Shown: positions 11,104-19,525 of the stretch, piece after piece
Numbering within the stretch: position 1 is the first letter of the stretch
Layout of the letters: every line of letters starts with the position of its first letter
NCBI GenBank assembly: GCA_046330455.1
Contig: JAXLSU010000009.1
Location: 114,529 to 178,528 of the forward strand
Direction of reading: 5' to 3'
DNA: 64,000 nt
Origin: CAVQXR01 sp046330455
GTDB lineage: Bacteria; Actinomycetota; Thermoleophilia; Gaiellales; Gaiellaceae
Notes under the pieces: model-generated
The model's database searches: none
What the model was told of the DNA's origin: nothing
What the model saw: only the letters and a program-made list of their open reading frames with translations
Position numbers and translations under genes: made by a program

Positions 11104-13884
11104 CTAGGCGGCGGCGCGGGTGCTCCCCCGTGTTGCGTCGAGCACCGAACGCACCTTCGCGGCGAGCGCGCCGGGGAGAAACGGCTTCTGGATGAACGGC
11201 ATCTCCTGGCTGTGGACGCCGTGGTGAACGATGTCGTCGTCCGTGTACCCCGACATGTAGAGGACGGGAACCCCCGGCCGGATCGTCGCGAGCTCCTCCG
11301 CGAGCACGCGCCCGCTCTGCCCGGGCATGACGACGTCGGTGAGGAGGAGGTCGAAGGTCTCGGACGGGTCCTGTGCAACCGCGAGTGCCTCGCTCGCCTC
11401 ACCGGCTTCGAGCACCGTGTAACCGGCCCGTGCGAGCGCCGTGCGGACGAGCCGTCGCACACTCGGGTCGTCCTCGACGACGAGGACGGTCTCCGTGCCC
11501 GCCTCCCGGGTGCTGCCGGCGAGGTCGAGCCCGTCGTCCTCGGTCACGTCAGCGCTCCAGGGGAAGAGGATCGTGAACGTCGCACCGGCCCCGGGCTCGC
11601 TCGTGACCTGGACGTGGCCACCGCTCTGCTCGACGATCCCGTGCACCGTCGCAAGCCCGAGCCCTGTCCCCTTCCCCTGCTCCTTCGTCGTGAAGAAGGG
11701 CTCGAAGATCAGCTCCATCGTTACCTCGTCCATCCCGAGGCCGGTATCCGAGACGACGAGGGCGACGTATCGCTCGGGAGCGTCCTCCGGCCGGCCGGGA
11801 TCGACCGTCTCGACGTTTCTCGTCTCGATCGTGAGCCGCCCGCCGCTCGGCATCGCATCGCGTGCGTTCACGGCGAGGTTCATGAGCACCTGCTCGACCT
11901 GGCTTCGATCGGCCTGGATCGTGCCGAGCGACGACTCCGAGCGGATCTCGAGCTCGACGTCCTCGCCGATCAGGCGCCGGAGCATCGAGTGGAGCTCCGC
12001 GACGACCTCGGAGAGGTCGAGCCTCGTCGGTGCCAGCACCTGCCGGCGGCTGAAGGCCAGGAGCTGACGGGTCAGCGCGACGGCCCGGTCTGTGGCCGTG
12101 TCGATCTCGACGAGGCCGTTGCGGATGCTGGCGGAGAGGCTCGGCTCGTCGAGGAGAAAGCCGACGTAGCCGCGAACGACCGTCAGGAGGTTGTTGAAGT
12201 CGTGGGCCACCCCGCCTGCGAGCCGCCCGATCGCCTCCATCTTCTGGGCCTGCCGAAGCTGCTCCTCGCTTCTGTGGAGCTCCTCCTCGGCGCGCTTCTG
12301 CTCGGTGATGTCGAGCAGGTATCCCTGGGCGGTCGGCCCGTGCAGCGTCGGATCGTCGACGATCACCGCCTCGTCCCGAACCCAGATCGTACGGCCGTCG
12401 CGGGAGATCAGCCGGTACTCGGACCGGTACGAGCCACCCCGCCGGCTCCAGTCGGCATGCTCCGCGATCACGCGTTCGCGATCGTCCCCGTGCAGGAGCT
12501 CGTGGAACATCCCAGGCCGCGTGAGCCATTCCTCGGGTGCGTAGCCGAGCAGCTCGGTCGCCTGCGGGCTGATGTAGGTCGCCGTGGTGAGCTCGTCGAC
12601 GCGGTCGATGTAGACGACGAGCGGCAGCCGCTCGACGAACTCCCGGAACCTGATCTCGGCCTCGGCGTGGAGCTCCTCGGCGCGCTTCTGCTCGGTGATG
12701 TCGATCAGGCAGCCGCGGACGCAGACCACGTTGCCCTGCTCGTCGACCTGGGGCACCGTCTCGTCGTAGAACCACACGACGCGCCCGTCGGCCGCGAGAC
12801 AGCGGTAGACGATCGTGCTCCTCTGCCCGGTGTTGTTGAGCGCGATGTCGGCGAGCACGGCATCGCGATCGTCCGGATGGACGAGCGTCTCGACGAAGAA
12901 GGCCGGGTCGTCGTAGGCCTCGAGTGGGTAGCCGAGGATCTCGACGATTCGGGGGCTCATGTACTGCGTCGAGGCGAGGTCGTCCGCGGCGTCGACGTAG
13001 ATGACCGCGGGGATCTCCTCGGCGAGGCTCCGGTAGCGCTCCTCCGCCTCGAGATGCTCCTGCTCGGCGCGCTTCTGCTCGGTGATGTCGACGAGAAAGC
13101 CGCGGACCGCCGATACCCGGCCGGTCCGGTCGAGCTCCGGGATGGAGACGTCGCGGAACCACACCTCGCGGCCGTCGCTGGCGATGAGCCGATACTCGGA
13201 GATGATCGCCTCGCCGGCGATGTTGCGTTCGATCTCGCCGAAGACCTGCCGGCGGTCGTCGGGGTGGACGGCGTTCACGAAGAACTCGGAGTCGGACAGC
13301 CATGCCTCGACCGGGTAGCCGAGCATCGCCTCGATCTGCGGGCTCATGTACTGCAGTGAGGAGGTGTCGTCCGCGGCGCTGATGTAGGTGACGAGGGGAA
13401 GCTCCTCGACGAGCCGGCGATACCGCTCCTCCGCCTCGCGCAGGGTGGTCTCGGCGAGCAGCTGCTGGGTCACGTCCTGGAGCTCGGCGCGCGTGCGGGC
13501 GAGCGCGGCAGCTGCGATCTCGGCGATCGCGTCCACGAGCCGGCGCTCGTCCGGAGCGAGCGTCCCGGCGCTCCGTCCGAACACGGACAGCACTGCTTCT
13601 GGCTCGGCGCTGCCTGCCGGGCATCTGATCGTGAGCTCGGCATCCGCCGGCGCCTTTGCCGGTGCCCGGCTCGGCTCGCATCGGGCCGCGTGGAGGTGCT
13701 CGGCGACGAACGAGGCGGTGAACGCGAGCAGGCTGTCCGCATCCGGCGCGGCGTAGGCCCCCACCGCGTAGGCGGCAACCACGGACACGACGTCCAGCGT
13801 CCCTGCCGAACTGGTCGTCCGGTCGGGCGGCGAGGGGGAAGCCACAGCGTGCTGCCCGCTACGCGGGCCCCGCGCCACGGCCAT
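11104..13884 (-). CDS. Hybrid sensor histidine kinase with three PAS domains and a receiver domain
   Basis: A 926-aa cytoplasmic sensor kinase. An N-terminal GAF-like region (residues 1-150) is followed by three PAS/PAC units, each closed by a DITEQKRAE linker (about residues 155-285, 285-410 and 410-535). Then come a HisKA domain with VAHDFNNLLTVV (phospho-acceptor His), an HATPase_c domain (NAVNARDAMPSGG, DTGLGMDE, GKGTGLGLATV), and a C-terminal receiver domain with the phospho-acceptor Asp in LLLTDVVMPG. No transmembrane helix is seen. The architecture is common in soil bacteria. No partner response regulator is adjacent, so its target is unknown. Confidence 0.93.
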   Translation of the reverse strand: MAVARGPRSGQHAVASPSPPDRTTSSAGTLDVVSVVAAYAVGAYAAPDADSLLAFTASFVAEHLHAARCEPSRAPAKAPADAELTIRCPAGSAEPEAVLSVFGRSAGTLAPDERRLVDAIAEIAAAALARTRAELQDVTQQLLAETTLREAEERYRRLVEELPLVTYISAADDTSSLQYMSPQIEAMLGYPVEAWLSDSEFFVNAVHPDDRRQVFGEIERNIAGEAIISEYRLIASDGREVWFRDVSIPELDRTGRVSAVRGFLVDITEQKRAEQEHLEAEERYRSLAEEIPAVIYVDAADDLASTQYMSPRIVEILGYPLEAYDDPAFFVETLVHPDDRDAVLADIALNNTGQRSTIVYRCLAADGRVVWFYDETVPQVDEQGNVVCVRGCLIDITEQKRAEELHAEAEIRFREFVERLPLVVYIDRVDELTTATYISPQATELLGYAPEEWLTRPGMFHELLHGDDRERVIAEHADWSRRGGSYRSEYRLISRDGRTIWVRDEAVIVDDPTLHGPTAQGYLLDITEQKRAEEELHRSEEQLRQAQKMEAIGRLAGGVAHDFNNLLTVVRGYVGFLLDEPSLSASIRNGLVEIDTATDRAVALTRQLLAFSRRQVLAPTRLDLSEVVAELHSMLRRLIGEDVELEIRSESSLGTIQADRSQVEQVLMNLAVNARDAMPSGGRLTIETRNVETVDPGRPEDAPERYVALVVSDTGLGMDEVTMELIFEPFFTTKEQGKGTGLGLATVHGIVEQSGGHVQVTSEPGAGATFTILFPWSADVTEDDGLDLAGSTREAGTETVLVVEDDPSVRRLVRTALARAGYTVLEAGEASEALAVAQDPSETFDLLLTDVVMPGQSGRVLAEELATIRPGVPVLYMSGYTDDDIVHHGVHSQEMPFIQKPFLPGALAAKVRSVLDATRGSTRAAA

Positions 13885-13943
13885 CGCGCCGGGTCGACCG
13901 ATTCATCTCCACACCGACGTTATCGACCGGCTCAGACGCCGGG

Positions 13944-14912
13944 TTACCGCGAGCGCCGGACGGCGAGGCCGGTCAGGATCTCGCGGACGACGCGGTTTGC
14001 GACGAGCGCGGTCACGTCCTCGACGCCGAGCGGGATCACCTCGACGACATCCGCACCCACCAGCTCGAGCTCCGCGGCGATCGTCCGGCAGGCCCAGAGG
14101 AGGTCGCCCGGGGTCATTCCGCCGGGCTCGGGCGTCCCGGTCCCGGGCGCGAAAGCCGGGTCGAGGACGTCGACGTCGACGGTGAGAAACACGGGCCCCT
14201 CGCCGACGATCTCGAGCGTACGGCGCACGACCTCCCCGATCCCCAGGTCGCGGACGTCGTGCATGAAGAGGCTCGTGATCCCCCGGTCGGCCTGCCAGGC
14301 GAGCTCCGTCTCGCCCGGCCACCAGCCCCGCAGGCCGATCTGGACGTACCGCCGCGGGTCGACGTGACCCTGCTCGACGAGCCGGTACATGGGCGTGCCG
14401 TGGGAGAGCTGCTTCCCGAACAGGTCGGCTGCCGTATCGGTGTGCGTGTCGAAGTGAACGAGACCGAGCGGGCGGCCGTGGTGGAGCGCGCAGGCGCGGA
14501 GATCGGGCTCGGTGATCGAATGATCGCCGCCGAGCACGATCGGGAGCACCCCGGCCCGGAGGGCCTCGTGCACCGTCTCCTCGACCGCCCGGTGCGAAGC
14601 GACCGGGTCGGCGGGAATCACGGGAGCGTCACCGAAGTCGACCACCTGCAGCACCTGCGCCCAGTCGATACGCGCCTCGAGGTGGTAGGAGTCGGTCGGG
14701 GTCGCGACACGCACCGCGCGCGGGCCGAAACGCGTGCCGGGCGCGTCCGAGACGAGCTCGTCCATGGGGGCACCGACGATCGCGACGTCGATCCCGGCGA
14801 GCTCGGCCGCGTCCTCGGTGTACGGCAGGTCGGCGAAGGTGGGAAGGCCTGCCCAGACCGCCTTGTAGTCGAGCCCGTGGTGACGCCGCCAGCGGGCGGT
14901 CGGGTCGATCAT
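13944..14912 (-). CDS. Ureohydrolase (agmatinase/guanidino-acid hydrolase family)
   Basis: Mn-dependent ureohydrolase, 322 aa. The metal-binding motifs are complete: LGGDHSI, HFDTHTDT, and DVDVLDPAFAPGTGTPE. These enzymes hydrolyse agmatine, guanidinobutyrate or related guanidines to an amine and urea. I prefer ATG at 14912; a GTG at 14936 in the same frame is possible. The context supports supply of an amine such as putrescine or GABA to a gamma-glutamylation route: a gamma-glutamyl hydrolase lies just upstream and two glutamine-synthetase-like ligases lie 5 kb away. Substrate choice cannot be read from the motifs. Confidence 0.88.
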   Translation of the reverse strand: MIDPTARWRRHHGLDYKAVWAGLPTFADLPYTEDAAELAGIDVAIVGAPMDELVSDAPGTRFGPRAVRVATPTDSYHLEARIDWAQVLQVVDFGDAPVIPADPVASHRAVEETVHEALRAGVLPIVLGGDHSITEPDLRACALHHGRPLGLVHFDTHTDTAADLFGKQLSHGTPMYRLVEQGHVDPRRYVQIGLRGWWPGETELAWQADRGITSLFMHDVRDLGIGEVVRRTLEIVGEGPVFLTVDVDVLDPAFAPGTGTPEPGGMTPGDLLWACRTIAAELELVGADVVEVIPLGVEDVTALVANRVVREILTGLAVRRSR

Positions 14913-14972
14913 GCGGGAACCATAGCGACGCCTCACCTGCCGGAGCCCGGCCGCGCCGGGTACCCGGGCCGG

Positions 14973-15686
14973 TCAGGCCGTCTGCCGGCCCCGGTAGGCG
15001 GCTGCCTCCGCGACGAGCGCCGCGAACAGCCGCTTGTCCTCCCCCTCCTCGGGGTGCCAGAGCACGCCGAGCGCAAAGCGGCGGTCGGGGTCCTCGATCA
15101 CCTCGACCGAGCCGTCCTCGGCAAAGCCGACTGCGCGAAGCCCGTCCCCGACGGCGCCGAGGCCCTGATGGTGGTGTGAGTGAACGCGGGCCCGGGCCCC
15201 GATCACCCCTGCCGTGCGGCTCTCGGGCGCGATCTCGACCTCGTGCTCGGAGAAGACGCCCGGCGTCTCGCGGTGTCCCTCGTGGCCGACGAGCTCCGGG
15301 AGGTGCTGATGGAGGTCGCCGCCGTGGGCCACGTTCAGCATCTGCATCCCCCGGCAGATTGCGAGCACCGGCATGTCGCGCGCGAGCGCTCCCTCGAGCA
15401 GCGCGAGCTCGGCGTCGTCGCGGTGCGGGTGGGTCACCGTCGTCTCCGGGTGACGCTCGGCGCCGTAGACCCCGGGGTCGATGTCGGCGCCTCCGGAGAA
15501 GATCAGCCCGTCGATCGCGTCCAGCGTCTCGTCGACGGCGCCCTCGATCGGCGGGATCACGACCGGACGCCCGCCGGCCGACGCCACCGAGGTCACGTAG
15601 GAGAGCGGGATCAGCGCCGCGGGCAGTGTCCACACCCCCCAGCTCGCCTCCTGGGCGTAGGCCGTGATCCCGATCACGGGCTTCAT
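14973..15686 (-). CDS. Gamma-glutamyl-GABA hydrolase-like class I amidotransferase (PuuD family)
   Basis: A 237-aa class I glutamine-amidotransferase-fold hydrolase of the peptidase C26/PuuD group, which removes glutamate from gamma-glutamyl amides such as gamma-glutamyl-GABA. The nucleophile is the Cys of LAICRGMQMLN, and the His-Glu partners lie in VLWHPEEGED. The SGGADIDPGVYG loop is also typical. It sits upstream of the ureohydrolase gene on the same strand, 60 bp away, so the two may form an operon. A paralogue lies at 63251-63964. Confidence 0.88.
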   Translation of the reverse strand: MKPVIGITAYAQEASWGVWTLPAALIPLSYVTSVASAGGRPVVIPPIEGAVDETLDAIDGLIFSGGADIDPGVYGAERHPETTVTHPHRDDAELALLEGALARDMPVLAICRGMQMLNVAHGGDLHQHLPELVGHEGHRETPGVFSEHEVEIAPESRTAGVIGARARVHSHHHQGLGAVGDGLRAVGFAEDGSVEVIEDPDRRFALGVLWHPEEGEDKRLFAALVAEAAAYRGRQTA

Positions 15687-15736
15687 GCCCTGAGTCTATT
15701 GCGACGTCCTCCCACCGGATCGGGAAGGCTTGTCAC

Positions 15737-17044
15737 ATGGCAGCGTCGCAGCTACCGCTGGCCGCCGTCGGCCGGCCGGCGCCCTTCTCGCTGGTCGCGA
15801 CCGGCTTCGCGGCCGGGCTCCTCGGCTGGCTCGCCGCGACCGCCGTCCTCGTTGTCGCAGCGCCCGACCTCGCGATCGGTCGCTACACGGCGGACCTGCC
15901 CGTGCTCGCGCTCCACCTCGCAGCGCTCGTCTTCCTTCCGTATGCGGTGGCGACGGCTGCCTGGCACGTCCTGCCCGTCATGCTCCGGAACGATCTCGCC
16001 GGCACGCGCCGCCTCTGGCTCGCCTTCGGGCTTCTCGCCGGCGGGATCCCGCTCGCGGTCGGGATCGCTGCGGACGCCGATTCGCTCGCCTGGCCGGGGG
16101 CCGCGCTCGTGACCGCCGGGCTCGCAATCGTTCTCGCCGAGCTGGCGGGCCTCGTACGCCGTGCGCCGCAGGGGCGAATGCTCGTGGCGAGCCGCGTCGG
16201 CGTCTCCCTGTCCGGTTTCCACGCTGCCGCCGCGCTCGTGCTCGGCGCCGCCGTTCTCGGGGCGCAGGGACCGCAGGTGCTGGGAGTTCCCTACCCCCGG
16301 CTGATGCTCGTCCACCTCCTGCTCGGGGCGCTCGGCTGGCTGACGCTCTTGATCCTCGCCGTCGGCCGGACGCTCGCCCCGATGCTCGCGCTCGCCCCGG
16401 CTGCCCCGCCGAGGCGGTTGCCGGCCCTCGAGCTGGCGTTCACGGGCGCGCTCTGGCTCCTGCTCGCGGGCATTGCCGCAGGCGTGCGACCGCTCGTCGC
16501 CGTCGGGGCAGCGCTCGTGCTGCTCACATTCGCCCGCTTCGGGCTCCAGCTCGCCGGTGTCGTTCGCAGGCGCCGACTCGACGCGATGGAGGCTCCGCTC
16601 GCCCACTTCCTCGTGGGCGCCGCCTGTCTCGTCCAGGCCGTCGCCGTGGCCTTCGCTGCGCTCGTGGGCGCCGTCCCCGACGCCCGCGCGGCGGCGGTCG
16701 CCGCGATTCTCCTCGTCGCCGGCTGGGGCGCGGGGGTCACGCTCGGGCACGCCGGCAAGCTGCTCTCCCTGTCGGCCTGGAGCACGTGGCCGCCGGGCCC
16801 GCGTCCGAAGCAGCGTGCGCTCTATCCGCGCCTTCCGTGGACGATCGAGGCGGGGCTCTTCGGGGTGGGAATCGAGCTCGTGGCGGTCGGGACGCTCATC
16901 GAGGCCGCACCGCCGCTACGGGTAGGCGCCGGGCTCCTCCTCGCCGGAGCCGTGCTGGCCTGCGTCGGGGCGCTCCTGACCCTGCGGCACGCGAGGGCCG
17001 GACGCGACGATCAGCGACGCTCGACCGCGAGCGCGGCGCGGTAG
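15737..17044 (+). CDS. Polytopic membrane protein (about 12 TM)
   Basis: A 435-aa, very hydrophobic protein with about twelve predicted membrane helices. Several histidines lie in or near helices (LALHLAALVFLP, AWHVLPVML, LVHLLLGALGW, TLGHAGKLL). This is reminiscent of NnrS or CcoN-like haem/copper membrane proteins, but I could not match a signature and do not assign a function. The last 34 bp overlap the convergent alcohol dehydrogenase gene. ATG at 15737 lies 50 bp from the divergent hydrolase start. Confidence 0.7.
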   Translation: MAASQLPLAAVGRPAPFSLVATGFAAGLLGWLAATAVLVVAAPDLAIGRYTADLPVLALHLAALVFLPYAVATAAWHVLPVMLRNDLAGTRRLWLAFGLLAGGIPLAVGIAADADSLAWPGAALVTAGLAIVLAELAGLVRRAPQGRMLVASRVGVSLSGFHAAAALVLGAAVLGAQGPQVLGVPYPRLMLVHLLLGALGWLTLLILAVGRTLAPMLALAPAAPPRRLPALELAFTGALWLLLAGIAAGVRPLVAVGAALVLLTFARFGLQLAGVVRRRRLDAMEAPLAHFLVGAACLVQAVAVAFAALVGAVPDARAAAVAAILLVAGWGAGVTLGHAGKLLSLSAWSTWPPGPRPKQRALYPRLPWTIEAGLFGVGIELVAVGTLIEAAPPLRVGAGLLLAGAVLACVGALLTLRHARAGRDDQRRSTASAAR

Positions 17045-18177
17045 CAGTCGATCACGTCCTGCTTCGTCCAGGGCTCCGGCGAAACGCTGATGAAGTAGTC
17101 CGCGAGCGCCAGCTCTGCGAGCTCGTCGAGGTCGGCCTCCCCGACGCCGAGCGAGCCGAGCGTCGGGAAGTCGATCTCGGCGAGGATTCGCCGCACGCCG
17201 CGAACCGCCCGGAAGCCGTCGCCGTTCCCGTCCCCCGGCTCCCCGAGCGCGTCGGCGATCCGCTCGAACAGCTCCGGAACGGCCCGACGGTCGTGGTCCA
17301 TCGTCTCGGCGAGCACGACTCCGATCGTGAGCCCGTGCGGGAGGTGGTACTTGCCCCCGATCGCCTGCGCGATCGAGTGCTCGGAGCCGCAGTCGGAGAT
17401 GTTCATCGCGAGCCCTGCCAGCAGGCTCGCGCAGGCCATCTGCGAGCGGGCCACGCGGTCTGTGCCGTCACGGACGACCGCGGGGAGCGCGACTGCCGCG
17501 AGCCGGGTCGCCTCGAGCGCCATCCCGTTTCCGATCGGCGTGCGGGCGGTGACAGCGATGCCGGCGATCGCCTGCGCGAGCGCATCGATGCCCGCGTACA
17601 TGGTCGGCGCCCCGGGTAGTCCGTAGGTGAGCTCGGGGTCGACGAGCGCGTGCTGGGCACGGAGGAGAGGGTTCGCGATCCCGGCCTTGCGATCCTGCTC
17701 GTCGGTGATCACGGCTCCTCCGGAAACCTCCGAGCCGGTTCCCGACGTCGTCGGGATCAGTACGAGCGGGATCCCTGGCGGCTCGTAGGCGATGCCGCCG
17801 GCGACGAAGCGCCGGTACGGTCCGCCCTGTCCGGCAACGAGGCGCGCCGTCTTTGCGACGTCCATCGACGAGCCCCCGCCGATCGCGACCATCGCGTCGG
17901 CCCCGGAGGCGGCGAGCTGTGCGGCGGCGTCCTCCACCTCGCGGACGAGCGGCTCGCCCGGGGCCTTGAGCCACCGCGTCACGGTGCTCCCGCCGGCCTC
18001 GATCGCGCCGAGTGCGGCGGCGACCTGGGGGATCTCCTGTACGACCTCGTCGACGATCACGAAGGTGTGCGAGGCGCCCTCGGCCCGGAGAATCTCCGGG
18101 AGCTGCGCGACGGCCCCCTCCCCGAACCGGATCCGGACCGGCAGGTGGTTTCCGAAGGGTGGGATCTGCTCAGCCAC
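17011..18177 (-). CDS. Iron-containing alcohol dehydrogenase-like oxidoreductase
   Basis: Group III (Fe-ADH) dehydrogenase, 388 aa, with the GGGSSMDVAK nucleotide loop and IPTTSGTGSEVS. Of the usual ligands (FucO numbering D196, H200, H263, H277), D is present in GIDALAQAIAG but H200 is Gln. H263 is present in SEHSIAQAIGG, where the next conserved His is also Gln, and H277 is present in LPHG. Metal binding may therefore differ from classical members. GTG start at 18177 overlaps the stop of the upstream ligase by 8 bp, so it is the third gene of a three-gene operon with two amine ligases. Oxidation or reduction of an amine-derived aldehyde or alcohol is a reasonable guess. Confidence 0.85.
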   Translation of the reverse strand: MAEQIPPFGNHLPVRIRFGEGAVAQLPEILRAEGASHTFVIVDEVVQEIPQVAAALGAIEAGGSTVTRWLKAPGEPLVREVEDAAAQLAASGADAMVAIGGGSSMDVAKTARLVAGQGGPYRRFVAGGIAYEPPGIPLVLIPTTSGTGSEVSGGAVITDEQDRKAGIANPLLRAQHALVDPELTYGLPGAPTMYAGIDALAQAIAGIAVTARTPIGNGMALEATRLAAVALPAVVRDGTDRVARSQMACASLLAGLAMNISDCGSEHSIAQAIGGKYHLPHGLTIGVVLAETMDHDRRAVPELFERIADALGEPGDGNGDGFRAVRGVRRILAEIDFPTLGSLGVGEADLDELAELALADYFISVSPEPWTKQDVIDCYRAALAVERR

Positions 18178-19525
18178 GCTCGAACATCCTCTCTCGCTCG
18201 TAGTCGGTGACGACGGCGTCGAACAGCCGCTGCTCGGCGCGAGCGTAGTTCAGGTAGTGGTCGACGACCTCGTCGCCGAAGGCCGCACGAGCGAGCTCGC
18301 TTCGCTCGAACGCCCTGACCGCCTCCCGCAGCGTCGGGGGGACGCGCTCGACCTCTGCCACATAGGCGTTGCCCTCGTACGGCTCCGGAAGCGGTAGCTC
18401 CCGCTCGATCCCGTCCAGCCCTCCGGCGAGCAGGGCCGCGAAGGCGAGGTACGGGTTGCAGTCGGCACCCGGGATCCGGCACTCGACGTGCAGCGCCGGC
18501 CCGCGGCCGAGCACGCGGAAGCCCGTCGTGCGGTTGTCGTGCGCCCAGGTCAGCGAGTTCCCGGCCCAGGTCGCCTGCTTCGCGACGAAGCGCTTGTACG
18601 AGTTCACGTTCGGCGCCACGAACACGGCCAGCTCCCGCAGGCACGCAAGCTGGCCGGCGAGGTAGTGGCGAAACAGCTCCGACTCGCCCGCGAAGAGGTT
18701 CACGCCACCCTGCCAGAGGCTCGAGTGGACATGGCAGGAGCTGCCGAGCCACTCCGGGAACGGCTTCGCCATGAACGTGAGCGAGCAGCCGCTCTGCTCG
18801 GCGATCTCCTTCGCCCCGTGCTTGAAGACGACGTGGTGGTCGGCCATCGCGACAGGGTCGCCGTGGTGGAAGGTCAGCTCGTGCTGGCCTGCCCAGGCCT
18901 CCGCCTTCGAGGTCTCGACCGGGATGCCGGCTCCGCGGAGCTGCCGCCGGAGCCGACCGATCAGCTCCTCGTCGAAGCCGGGAGCGAGCAGGTGGGCGTC
19001 GGTGACGTAGCGCGCCGTTCCGGTCAGGGTCGCGTAGCGATTCCGGAACGCCTCGTCGTAGGTCTCACGGCACACGTAGAACTCGAGCTCGGACGCGAAG
19101 ACCGGCTCGAAGCCGAGCGCGCGGGCCCGCTCGATCTGGCGCGCGAGCACGCGGCGAGGGGAGGGCTCGACATCGCGCCCGTCGAACCACTTCGCGTCCG
19201 CAAGGATGAGCGCGGTCCCCTCGTGCCACGGGATCCGGCGCAGCGTCGACGGATCGGGGCGGAGCGAGAGGTCCCCGTAGCCGAGCTCGACGCTCGCCAT
19301 CGCGTAGCCGGGTGTCGTGTCGGACTCCATGTCGAGGGTGAGGAGCGAGTTGCAGAGGTCGATCCCGCCCTCGAAGTGCGCGAGGAAGTAGTCACCGGAG
19401 ACCCGCTTTCCCACGAGGCGGCCGTGCATGTCGACGAGCCCGACGACGATCGTGTCGATCGACCCGTCGGCCACGGCGGTGCGCAGATCGTCGAGGGTCA
19501 GCATGCCGGTGCTAGCCGCGCTCAT
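18170..19525 (-). CDS. Glutamine-synthetase-like ligase (probable gamma-glutamyl-amine synthetase), copy A
   Basis: A GSI-beta-fold ligase, 451 aa, joining glutamate to ammonia or an amine using ATP. Seen are the beta-Grasp N-terminus (GLVDMHGRLVGKR), metal-binding ELEFYV, the SSCHVHSSLW loop, and substrate-binding NSYKRF plus DNRTTGFRV. The adenylylation-site motif NLYDLP of housekeeping GlnA is absent. This points to a PuuA/GlnA3-type amine ligase, an inference from family habits. ATG at 19525 has GAGG upstream and overlaps the preceding paralogue by 14 bp; ATG at 19504 is the alternative. It is the middle gene of an operon with copy B and the Fe-ADH. Confidence 0.88.
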   Translation of the reverse strand: MSAASTGMLTLDDLRTAVADGSIDTIVVGLVDMHGRLVGKRVSGDYFLAHFEGGIDLCNSLLTLDMESDTTPGYAMASVELGYGDLSLRPDPSTLRRIPWHEGTALILADAKWFDGRDVEPSPRRVLARQIERARALGFEPVFASELEFYVCRETYDEAFRNRYATLTGTARYVTDAHLLAPGFDEELIGRLRRQLRGAGIPVETSKAEAWAGQHELTFHHGDPVAMADHHVVFKHGAKEIAEQSGCSLTFMAKPFPEWLGSSCHVHSSLWQGGVNLFAGESELFRHYLAGQLACLRELAVFVAPNVNSYKRFVAKQATWAGNSLTWAHDNRTTGFRVLGRGPALHVECRIPGADCNPYLAFAALLAGGLDGIERELPLPEPYEGNAYVAEVERVPPTLREAVRAFERSELARAAFGDEVVDHYLNYARAEQRLFDAVVTDYERERMFERG

